Part shown: positions 35,618 through 43,415 of the stretch, piece by piece
Position numbering within the stretch: the first letter of the stretch is position 1
Layout: every line of letters starts with the position of its first letter
NCBI RefSeq assembly: GCF_021440195.1
Contig: NZ_JAJTSZ010000010.1
Location: 62,001 to 126,000 of the forward strand
Origin: Dyadobacter sp. CY356
GTDB lineage: Bacteria; Bacteroidota; Bacteroidia; Cytophagales; Spirosomataceae
Direction: 5' to 3'
Length of the DNA: 64,000 nt
Translations under genes and position numbers: made by a program
The notes under the pieces: model-generated
Told to the model about the DNA's origin: nothing
Database searches by the model: none
What the model saw: only the letters and a program-made list of their open reading frames with translations

Positions 35618-36496
35618 ATGGATAAAGAAAATACTGTGACTTCATTAGATTTTAATGCTGAATTGAAATTGAAAGGGTTTAATGTCTTTCAAATAGAGGG
35701 TGATAGTAATATCACCCGTTTTTATAGCCGGAAGGATTTCTTTAAAATCTGTCTGACAACAGGTAAAAGTATCATACACTACGCCGACCGTAGTTTTGAA
35801 ACTGACGGGACTGTTTTGTTTTTTGGTAATCCGCATATTCCATATTCCTGGGAGACACTTTCTGCAAGTTATGTTGGCTATACCTGCCTTTTTTCAGAAT
35901 CATTTTTAAAAGCTTCGGAGCGTTCAGAAAGTTTGCAGCAGTCTCCTTTGTTTAAAATCGGAGGTACGCCAATTTTAGAAATAACCGAAAAACAGCGTGA
36001 ATTTCTAAACACTATTTTTCTGAAAATGGTTGAGGAGCAAGGCTCTGAGTATACGTATAAGGACGATCTGATCCGAAATTATATCAACTTAATCATTCAT
36101 GAGTCACTAAAACTGCAACCCTCTGAAAACTTTGACCATAACAAAAATGCGGCATTAAGAATTACTTCCGTTTTTCTTGAACTTCTTGAAAGGCAATTTC
36201 CTATCGAAAGTGCAGATTTTCCACTTCAACTGAAGACTGCTCAGGATTATGCAAAAAGCATGAATGTTCATGTAAATTATTTAAACCGTGTCGTGAAAGG
36301 AGTTACGGGCAAACCCACAACAGCGCATATTTCTGAACGTATTTTTAATGAAGCAAAAGCACTTTTGCAACATACCGACTGGAATATCGCTGACATCGCC
36401 TATGCGCTTGGCTTTGAATATGTAACCTATTTTAACAGTTATTTTAAAAGAATAGCCGGTACAAATCCCAAAGCGGTCAGAGAATCAAAGGTTTGA
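35618..36496 (+). CDS. AraC family transcriptional regulator
   Basis: A 292-residue regulator. The N-terminal sensor region has a cupin-like segment (LTTGKSIIHYADRSFETDGT, then LFFGNPHIPYSWE), and the C-terminus has two helix-turn-helix motifs: AQDYAKSMNVHVNYLNRVVK and WNIADIAYALGFEYVTYFNS, ending in FKRIAGTNPKAVR. It lies 37 bp after paoC with its own promoter box, so it may respond to the aldehyde or a related metabolite, though control of the operon is inferred only from position. It converges on the metalloprotease gene. Confidence 0.9.
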   Translation: MDKENTVTSLDFNAELKLKGFNVFQIEGDSNITRFYSRKDFFKICLTTGKSIIHYADRSFETDGTVLFFGNPHIPYSWETLSASYVGYTCLFSESFLKASERSESLQQSPLFKIGGTPILEITEKQREFLNTIFLKMVEEQGSEYTYKDDLIRNYINLIIHESLKLQPSENFDHNKNAALRITSVFLELLERQFPIESADFPLQLKTAQDYAKSMNVHVNYLNRVVKGVTGKPTTAHISERIFNEAKALLQHTDWNIADIAYALGFEYVTYFNSYFKRIAGTNPKAVRESKV

Positions 36497-36574
36497 AATA
36501 TGTAATTACTGATTCAAATATCAGAGATACGCAAAAGTTTTTAGCTGCAATATCAATTAATCATACTTCTTTGC

Positions 36575-38125
36575 TTACGGCATCGAACAAATGACTGGTT
36601 TTATATACCGAAGGTTTGCAGGCCGTTTGACAAGTGTACTGATAACACTTTTTTTACCAGACGGATCATTATTGCGAGGCGTTGGCAGCCATAAACTGTA
36701 ATTAATGGTATGCCTCACTCTTTTTAACTGGTCGGTTGTGAATGAATTATTATGGGAATAATAATAATCCATGATATTGGTGCAGGTGTAATGAACACCG
36801 GCGCAAGAAGTTCTCTGATATCTTTTATCAGGATCCAGATTATCAATATATAGATTACGGTTATAATATGGGGTATCTGCACAGTAATCAGGATCCGCTG
36901 TGTTACATCCGTTATAGTCGTAATTATTCCCGTTGAATACGTGGTACAAGCCCAGTACATGGCCGGCTTCATGCGCCAGAACTTCCTCGGTTCTTCCTCC
37001 CTCATGGTTGATCGACACATGATTTCCATTTAGAAAAATTCCGTATGGAAAAAATGGCGAAGTGCCCTCTTCAACTGTCAGTAACCCATCCATCGGCACG
37101 GTCACACTCGGATAATATGCCCAGGAAGAATTTGAATATTCACCGGTTATGTTTGGATAGACCCAAATGTTCAAATACCGTGTCGGATCCCAAAAAGAAG
37201 TAAATGCGTCATTAAATGCATCATTGGAAGTAAAAGAATTCTTTGCACTTACAGCCTGGTGAAGTCCCGGCGAACTAAGTTTTTTACCGTCAAGACCAAT
37301 TTCAGCAGGATAAAACTCAATAAAAATATCTTCTGCGTTTGGATCTTTTTCTGCCTGGTTTATATTAAACTGATTCCGGTATGCCCGGCTCATATCTTCT
37401 GTCAGTTTACGGATCCGGTCTGCGGTGAGCACTCTTGCATTGATTTCATGAAAAATAACCGGCAAACGTACTACCGGATACGTAGGCTTGGGAAGTGCAT
37501 TAATGGTGAGTTCATTACTTTGGAGCCCCAATCCTTTTACCCGGAATTTATACACACCTGAAATTTTTGTTGCAAATTTTCCGGAGCGCTGCTCTTTATC
37601 GTTCACGTAAAATTTATACGGAAAATCAGGGTTAACAACCTTTCCACCTTTCAAAACATTAACTTTGAAATTCAATGAATCCTTACCGTTGGCATAAAAT
37701 AAACCGGGCGCATTTATAGTACTTAAAGAAAGTGTAAGTGATGATGGTTCCCAAACCCTGACAATCAAAGTATCGCTCACCCTTCCAGCCAGCTTTCCAA
37801 CAATTGCATATTTGCCCTCTTTTTCGGGCAGGAATGACTCTCCGGAAAGTTCAACGCCGTTACTGTAAAAACTTATTACTTCCTCCGGAACATCGATCAC
37901 ACTTCCTCTCTGATCAAAAGCCGTGGCGTCCAGAGGGATTTCCGGATTGTCAGTACCCAGAAAAAAATCAATTTGTTTGGGCTTTTGAATGGTTAACCGT
38001 TGCAGTTTATCAAAACGGTAGTGTTCATCTGTTTCCAGAGGAACCACTTTTTCACAGCCGGATATAAAACAGGATGATAAAATCGTGCACAGGAGCAGCG
38101 CAGAATAGATAATTTTATTTTTCAC
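36575..38125 (-). CDS. M43-type zinc metalloprotease lipoprotein
   Basis: A 516-residue lipoprotein (SSCFISGCEKV, lipobox Cys about 25). The first half (about 45-220) is made of Ig-like strands, and the second half carries the catalytic domain: the zinc site HEAGHVLGLYHVF near residue 385 (HExxHxxGxxH) and the Met-turn CTNIMDYY. The cysteine-rich segment between them (GCNTADPDYCADTPYYN) is the standard calcium/disulfide part of pappalysin-like (M43) peptidases. It probably cleaves extracellular proteins at the cell surface. The start is GTG. A beta-barrel gene is 6 bp upstream on the same strand. Confidence 0.88.
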   Translation of the reverse strand: MKNKIIYSALLLCTILSSCFISGCEKVVPLETDEHYRFDKLQRLTIQKPKQIDFFLGTDNPEIPLDATAFDQRGSVIDVPEEVISFYSNGVELSGESFLPEKEGKYAIVGKLAGRVSDTLIVRVWEPSSLTLSLSTINAPGLFYANGKDSLNFKVNVLKGGKVVNPDFPYKFYVNDKEQRSGKFATKISGVYKFRVKGLGLQSNELTINALPKPTYPVVRLPVIFHEINARVLTADRIRKLTEDMSRAYRNQFNINQAEKDPNAEDIFIEFYPAEIGLDGKKLSSPGLHQAVSAKNSFTSNDAFNDAFTSFWDPTRYLNIWVYPNITGEYSNSSWAYYPSVTVPMDGLLTVEEGTSPFFPYGIFLNGNHVSINHEGGRTEEVLAHEAGHVLGLYHVFNGNNYDYNGCNTADPDYCADTPYYNRNLYIDNLDPDKRYQRTSCAGVHYTCTNIMDYYYSHNNSFTTDQLKRVRHTINYSLWLPTPRNNDPSGKKSVISTLVKRPANLRYIKPVICSMP

Positions 38126-38131
38126 GCCAGT

Positions 38132-38788
38132 TTAGATAAAAAAGGACACGATAAGAGAACGGTTTTTTATGTCAGATGAAGTGGATACGGAATGTAAACC
38201 TGCCTCATAACGAATCTCAAAAAGCGGCCTTTTTCGAATATTAATACCGGCAGAAACGGAATATCCATAATCATTCTCCACATTGAGATTATTCGCCGTC
38301 ATCGGATCATTCTCCCAATTTTCCTGACCGGTTTTCGACCTGGATTTAATTCCTATACGGCGGGCGAAATATCCACCCAGGGCTATATACGGGTTAATCT
38401 TTTTATCTCCGGTTTTGATTACAAGCGGCAGCGCACTTAGCTGGACATAGTGTAATCTGTTTGTGCTTTGTATGGCTATGCGATCATTCTGAAATGTTTC
38501 TTTTGCGCCTTTGCTCAGGTAAGACAATTCTACCCTGGCATTGTAGTTTGCTTTTGAAAAAAAATCCATTGCAGCTCCTGCATGAAAGGCGGGCATGGAT
38601 TTCTTTCCCGGAGAGGGAATCAGTAAACTGCTGCTATGGCTGAAAGAGCTTGCCAAACCGCCAAATCTGAAACCGATATAGTTTATAAAATGCTTTTTTT
38701 GATCCGTCGCAAGGCTATGGGGCTGACTATGTTGTGCGGTAAGTATTAGCGGGAAAATTAGAAAGAGGTAGGTAAAAAGTATTTTCAT
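38132..38788 (-). CDS. Outer-membrane beta-barrel protein (PorT-like)
   Basis: A 218-residue protein with a signal peptide (MKILFTYLFLIFPLILTAQ) and alternating aromatic strands such as FINYIGFRFGGLAS, YNARVELSYLSKG and INPYIALGGYFARRIG, ending in RSLIVSFFI with a terminal aromatic-hydrophobic pattern. This is the small (8-10 strand) barrel type common in Bacteroidota. The frame continues upstream, but the ATG at 38788 begins a proper signal peptide. It is 6 bp before the M43 protease gene, so the two are probably cotranscribed; whether the barrel helps place the protease is unknown. Confidence 0.8.
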   Translation of the reverse strand: MKILFTYLFLIFPLILTAQHSQPHSLATDQKKHFINYIGFRFGGLASSFSHSSSLLIPSPGKKSMPAFHAGAAMDFFSKANYNARVELSYLSKGAKETFQNDRIAIQSTNRLHYVQLSALPLVIKTGDKKINPYIALGGYFARRIGIKSRSKTGQENWENDPMTANNLNVENDYGYSVSAGINIRKRPLFEIRYEAGLHSVSTSSDIKNRSLIVSFFI

Positions 38789-38994
38789 AGATGAAGGTGT
38801 TGGCTCCAATTGACAATCATACTTCCAAAAGTAACCCATTTATACTTAATTGTTGCATAAAAAGTAGTCGTATACGTTATTTTTTTTACTTCATTTTTAA
38901 TTGGTTATGTCAAATCATAATTCGTCGCAGCTTCTTTAACCAGACGCGATCAGTAAAAGATAAATCTTGTGATCTGATTTTCTGAGAACCACAT
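38789..38994. other. Intergenic region
   Basis: AT-rich space upstream of the barrel gene, up to the terminator of the alcohol dehydrogenase. It should hold the promoter of the barrel-protease pair; no TAnnTTTG match stood out. Confidence 0.4.
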
Positions 38995-39039
38995 AAAAAA
39001 GCCATTAAAATTACCTTATACATGGATAATTTTAATGGC
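38995..39039 (-). terminator. Intrinsic terminator of the alcohol dehydrogenase gene
   Basis: GCCATTAAAATTA (39001-39013) pairs perfectly with TAATTTTAATGGC (39027-39039). On the minus strand it ends in six T (38995-39000). Confidence 0.85.
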
Positions 39040-39092
39040 GTTTTCTATTGATGCTTTATATTGAAATCAATACAAAGTCATCGCTATAAACT

Positions 39093-40136
39093 TTAGAGCG
39101 TTGCAATATCGATTACAAATCTGTAACGGACATCACCTTTCTCCATACGCTCGTAGGCAGTTTGTATATCTTTGATATCAATCATTTCTATATCTGAAAC
39201 GATATTGTTCTCTGCGCAGAAATCCAGCATTTCCTGAGTTTCAGCAATACCGCCGATGCCAGATCCACCAATACTTTTTCTGCCGCCAAGCAAACTGAAA
39301 GCTGCAATTTGAGCTGGTTCCGGTGGAACACCCACACAGATCAGCGTACCATCAGTTCTTAACAGGGAAAGATACATGTTGAAGTCGTGCGGAGCAGAAA
39401 CCGTATCCAATATAAAGTCGTAGGTCCCTATGGCAGCTTTCACCTGAGCTTCATCCGTAGTCACAACAAAATGATGTGCACCTAATTTTTTTGCATCTTC
39501 TTCTTTTTTTGGAGAGGTACTTAGTACTGTTACCTCAGCTCCAAAAGCTACACCGAATTTTACAGCCATATGGCCAAGTCCGCCAAGACCAAGTACTGCC
39601 AGCTTATGTCCTTTGCCAACTTTCCAATGCCTTAAAGGAGAATACGTGGTTATCCCTGCACATAACAATGGTGCAACGGCAGCCAGATTAAGTTTTTCTG
39701 AAATATGTAAAACAAATTCCTCGCGAACCACGATGGTATTGGAGTAGCCACCATAAGTAGGCGTTTTGCCATCACGCTCATAACCATTGTATGTCTGGGT
39801 GTTGCCTTCCAGGCAATATTGTTCAAGATCTTTTTTACAGTTTTCACATTCCTGACAAGAATCAACCATACAACCTGTACCAGCCAGATCACCCACTTTG
39901 AATTTTTTCACATGGTCGCCCACTTTCACAACGCGGCCAACAATTTCATGACCAGGTACCATAGGGAAAATTCCAGGGAACCAGTCGTTTCTTATCTGGT
40001 GTAGATCAGAGTGGCAAACCCCGCAAAATAGTATATCAAATTGTACATCGTGTGGGCCAACTTCTCTGCGTTCAAAGTCCCAAGGTGTCAAATCTGCGGC
40101 GACGCTCTGCGCAGCATATGCTTTTGCTTCTATCAT
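39093..40136 (-). CDS. Zinc-dependent NAD(P) alcohol dehydrogenase
   Basis: A 347-residue cytosolic enzyme of the cinnamyl-alcohol/YahK type. The catalytic zinc ligands are in CGVCHSDLHQIRNDW and GHEIVGRV, the structural zinc in CQECENCKKDLEQYC, and the nucleotide-binding motif is GLGGLGHMAVKFG. Related enzymes reduce a broad range of aldehydes with NADPH. The open frame reaches 40208, but MIEAKAYAAQS at 40136 is the family start. It stands alone behind a strong terminator. Its neighbour operon oxidises aldehydes in the periplasm, so both could serve aldehyde detoxification; this link is inferred. Confidence 0.92.
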   Translation of the reverse strand: MIEAKAYAAQSVAADLTPWDFERREVGPHDVQFDILFCGVCHSDLHQIRNDWFPGIFPMVPGHEIVGRVVKVGDHVKKFKVGDLAGTGCMVDSCQECENCKKDLEQYCLEGNTQTYNGYERDGKTPTYGGYSNTIVVREEFVLHISEKLNLAAVAPLLCAGITTYSPLRHWKVGKGHKLAVLGLGGLGHMAVKFGVAFGAEVTVLSTSPKKEEDAKKLGAHHFVVTTDEAQVKAAIGTYDFILDTVSAPHDFNMYLSLLRTDGTLICVGVPPEPAQIAAFSLLGGRKSIGGSGIGGIAETQEMLDFCAENNIVSDIEMIDIKDIQTAYERMEKGDVRYRFVIDIATL

Positions 40137-40311
40137 TTTATAGTTTTGTTGAATTGAAAAAATAAAGGTAGAAACTTCTTCAGTCAACGGATTGCAAGAA
40201 TCAAACAATTACTTTCAGGTATCAAACATTTAATGATATGTTCTGTACTTCGTTCCGCTTTACTCAGCTGGCTTTACAATCTGCATATTAAATATGACAT
40301 TGTCATAATTG

Positions 40312-40350
40312 AAAAACCCGTTGCCAAACTTGATTTGACAACGGGTTTTT
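40312..40350 (-). terminator. Intrinsic terminator after the phytase-like gene
   Basis: AAAAACCCGTTG (40312-40323) pairs with CAACGGGTTTTT (40339-40350), with an inner CAA/TTG pair. It lies 22 bp after the stop of the gene at 40372. Confidence 0.85.
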
Positions 40351-40371
40351 ATAAGAAATAAATTAAAAATC

Positions 40372-41661
40372 TTACCAGAGCGGTTGTTTCAATTTAATAA
40401 AATAGATTCTGTTTTTATCCAGTTTACCTGTTGCCGGTAGTATTTTTGAAGTGTAAGTACCAGTTCCGGTAACCCCGAAATCATCATCATTTGAAACCGC
40501 TATGGTAGTGGAATTAATAACAGCCAAACCTTCCGCCTTATCATGTGGATATAGTGAAGCAATGTCTGTCATAAGATCCGCCACCAATGTTTTTGTAACC
40601 GGGGTAATGCCGTTTGAAGCAAGTGCAGCAGCAGTTTTAAGCTGCTCAACCGTAGAACCGCCATAAAGTTTCCCTGTTGCGGAGTTCATCGGATCAGAAA
40701 TATCAGTAGCGCCCGTAAGGCTGATTTTATAAATTTTCTTGATAACCGTTGATCTGTTAGCATCGGTTGCATATTCACCGTCGCGTTCCAGAACTAAAAA
40801 TTCTGTGTTATTGACTGCTACAATTTCACTGTTAGCCTGAAGGTTGGCACGGTCGATTAAATAAACATATTCCTTGCTTGTTCCCGCAACAATGTCATAA
40901 GCCAGAATACGGGTAACCAGTGAACCTGAAACTGCCGCAGAAGATGGATTATACAAAGGGAATTGCATGATACCAACCAGTGTTTTTCCATCAGGTGTGA
41001 TTGTCAAACCTTCCATACCGCGGTTAGGTCTTCTGCTTGCAAACACCAGCGGGATTTTGCGTCCGCCTTTACCGCTTCCAAATGGATTTATTCTTTCAAT
41101 CGTTTTTCCATCTGCATCAAAATGTACCAGGTGAGGGCCATATTCATCACTGATCCAGAAGGTACCATCTTTGGCCATAGCCATCCCTTCTGAATCCAGA
41201 CCGTCTGCGCTGTTCGCAAGTGTGTTACCCGCCAAATCCAATGCAAGTTCGCCACTAAATCCCTGACCAACCGGGTTTGGAAGACCGTTTATTTTGACTC
41301 CGTTTTCGTTTTTCAGTTCAATGATTTTTTCAAGCGTAAGCTGGTGACCTGATAACCTGAATTTTCCAATTTGGGGAGTGAAACCTGGTGAAGCAAACAC
41401 TTTTGAATTGGCAACGGTGCCATCAATATTAGGTCCGCGGTCGGTTAGAAGAAAGAAGATATTGTGATCGTTCGGATCCTGAACAAGTGCCGAGCCAAAA
41501 CCTCCGTTGTAAACATCAATGCCATTGGCATTTGTAAGGACAACAGGATTGCTGGCTTCCGCCATTTCAGGATAAGTGACAGTTTCAATGTCATGATCGG
41601 TACATCCCAGGCACAGAATAACCGTTGAAAGTGTGAAGAGTGCAGGTAAATTCAGTTTCAT
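40372..41661 (-). CDS. Phytase-like esterase-domain lipoprotein
   Basis: A 429-residue lipoprotein (VILCLGCTDHD, lipobox Cys about 20) of the family 'esterase-like activity of phytase'. Key segments are GSALVQDPNDHNIFFLLTD followed by RGPN, GLDSEGMAMAKDGTFWISDE, YGPHLVHFDADGK and NRGMEGLTITPDGKTL, which build a six-bladed propeller with acidic metal ligands. Family members are linked to phosphate-ester hydrolysis, but few are tested. It is periplasmic or on the surface. It is divergent from a PhoX-like gene, with 185 bp between the starts, so both may answer to the same signal, possibly phosphate limitation. Confidence 0.85.
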   Translation of the reverse strand: MKLNLPALFTLSTVILCLGCTDHDIETVTYPEMAEASNPVVLTNANGIDVYNGGFGSALVQDPNDHNIFFLLTDRGPNIDGTVANSKVFASPGFTPQIGKFRLSGHQLTLEKIIELKNENGVKINGLPNPVGQGFSGELALDLAGNTLANSADGLDSEGMAMAKDGTFWISDEYGPHLVHFDADGKTIERINPFGSGKGGRKIPLVFASRRPNRGMEGLTITPDGKTLVGIMQFPLYNPSSAAVSGSLVTRILAYDIVAGTSKEYVYLIDRANLQANSEIVAVNNTEFLVLERDGEYATDANRSTVIKKIYKISLTGATDISDPMNSATGKLYGGSTVEQLKTAAALASNGITPVTKTLVADLMTDIASLYPHDKAEGLAVINSTTIAVSNDDDFGVTGTGTYTSKILPATGKLDKNRIYFIKLKQPLW

Positions 41662-41682
41662 ATTTTGCCGGTTAATTTTTTA

Positions 41683-41690
41683 CAAAAATA
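41683..41690 (-). promoter_or_regulatory. -7 box of the phytase-like gene
   Basis: On the minus strand TATTTTTG fits TAnnTTTG and places the start about 16 nt before the ATG at 41661. Confidence 0.35.
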
Positions 41691-41846
41691 AAGCAGTCTA
41701 CTTTATCCTTATGTTAAGAAATGGGCTTGAAAATGAACAAGATGTGAATTTTGACAGTGTTGTAATCTTAACAAACTGATAATACAGATTTAATTTCCAG
41801 GCGGCCCGGATACGTTTACTTTGTGCGTAATTATAAACTACTCACC

Positions 41847-43325
41847 ATGCTTACGAAAAAACTTTTACTCCCATCCACAGCCCTTTTCAGCCTTTTAGTT
41901 CTGGCAGGTTGTGAAGACCACCGTATGGCCGACAGTCCGGACATCGTCGTACAAAACCGTTCGGTAACACCGGTTCTTGCCAAATTCCTTCCCGGCGCAA
42001 CTAACGGGCGCATTGGTGCTAACGCGCTTTCCATGTATTCTTTGCTAAGCAGTGATGATGTATTGGAACAATCGCCAAATTACGTTTTTGGAGGCTCGGC
42101 AGATGGTGCCGGTATTTTCCAGAATCCGGATGGAAATTACACGGTTTTGGTTAATAATGAAGACAATTTCGCGGTATCACGCATCACACTTGACAAAACA
42201 TTTAAACCTGTAAAAGGAGAGTATGTATTAAATTCAGACGGAGGAACCTGGCGTTTGTGTTCAGCAACTCTGGCAACGCCTCTGGAACATGGATTTGGTC
42301 CTGTGTTTTTGACTTGCGGAGAAAGCGGACAGGAATCGCGTACACATGCACTTAAAGTGGATGCGAATGTGAACCAGTCAAGCATATCAAGAGAAGTTGC
42401 AGGTCTTGGTCGCTGGAGTGCAGAAAATGCGCTTCCTTTGCCAAAAACAGCCTATCCGGGAAAAACTATTATCATGATTGGTGATGATGATTCTGATATC
42501 AACGGAGGACAGCTGGCTATGTATCTTTCCAACACGGTTGGAGATCTTGAAAATGGCACGCTTCATATGCTGAAACGCTCAGACAACAATCAGAAAGAAA
42601 TGGATATGAAACCAGGTAACGTTTATGATGTTGAATTCACTAAAATTGATAATCATAAAACGCTTACCGGTGCGCAGATCAATGCCAAAGTAAATGAGTT
42701 GAAAGGCATTAAATTTGGAAGAGTAGAAGACGTTGATTACCGTAAAGGATCAGCAGCCAACGGACGTGAAGTGATTTTCGCTGTAACCGGCCAGGATAAT
42801 TCAGGAGTAAATGCTGATTATTCACGTTCGAAATACGGTCGTATCTACCGTTTGGTACTGGACGAAAAAGATCCTTCAAAAGGAAAACTGGAAGTTTTAC
42901 TTGATGGTGATGACCGCTCAGGTATCGCTAAAACGTTCCAGGATCCTGATAACGTTTGCGTGACTACGAACTACGTTTACATCATGGAAGATCCAAACGG
43001 ATACGGTGATGAAAAACATGACGGATATGTGTATCAGTACAACCTGAACACAAGACAACTTACTCCGATCATTGAAATTGATCACCGTCGTACGGCATCT
43101 GACGCTGCGAAATACAATGTAGGCGGTACATCTAAATTTGGTTCATGGGAATCAAGTGGTATGATTGATGTTTCTGACGTAACTGGTCGCCCGAACACAT
43201 TTATGCTTGGTATCCAGGCACATACATGGAGAGGTGACAAATACAAAGGCGTTGACGGAGGTTCAATTCGCAAGAATGAAGATCAGGCAAGTCAGTTAAT
43301 TCTGATTGAAGGTTTGCCACGTTAA
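41847..43325 (+). CDS. PhoX-like (DUF839) lipoprotein
   Basis: A 492-residue lipoprotein with lipobox VLAGCEDHR (Cys about 21). The propeller-type body shows GRVEDVDYRKGSAANGREVI, YGRIYRLVLDEKDPSKGKL and FQDPDNVCVTTNYVYIMEDP, similar to the RPED / G-x-I / PDN pattern of PhoX alkaline phosphatases and DUF839 proteins. PhoX enzymes use iron and calcium. Assignment at family level is moderate, because the full ligand set could not be matched. The frame reaches a GTG at 41823, but the ATG at 41847 starts the signal peptide. A hairpin follows the stop, then the peroxidase fusion. Confidence 0.6.
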   Translation: MLTKKLLLPSTALFSLLVLAGCEDHRMADSPDIVVQNRSVTPVLAKFLPGATNGRIGANALSMYSLLSSDDVLEQSPNYVFGGSADGAGIFQNPDGNYTVLVNNEDNFAVSRITLDKTFKPVKGEYVLNSDGGTWRLCSATLATPLEHGFGPVFLTCGESGQESRTHALKVDANVNQSSISREVAGLGRWSAENALPLPKTAYPGKTIIMIGDDDSDINGGQLAMYLSNTVGDLENGTLHMLKRSDNNQKEMDMKPGNVYDVEFTKIDNHKTLTGAQINAKVNELKGIKFGRVEDVDYRKGSAANGREVIFAVTGQDNSGVNADYSRSKYGRIYRLVLDEKDPSKGKLEVLLDGDDRSGIAKTFQDPDNVCVTTNYVYIMEDPNGYGDEKHDGYVYQYNLNTRQLTPIIEIDHRRTASDAAKYNVGGTSKFGSWESSGMIDVSDVTGRPNTFMLGIQAHTWRGDKYKGVDGGSIRKNEDQASQLILIEGLPR

Positions 43326-43342
43326 TTTCTATTGCAGATAAA

Positions 43343-43378
43343 AAGACGCCTGACTGTATATAACCGGTCAGGCGTCTT
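43343..43378 (+). terminator. Hairpin terminator after the PhoX-like gene
   Basis: AAGACGCCTGAC (43343-43354) pairs over 12 bp with GTCAGGCGTCTT (43367-43378). The T tract is short, so read-through into the peroxidase gene is likely. Confidence 0.7.
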
Positions 43379-43415
43379 ACGTATTTCCAATCTCACATTT
43401 CTTTCAAACCGATCT

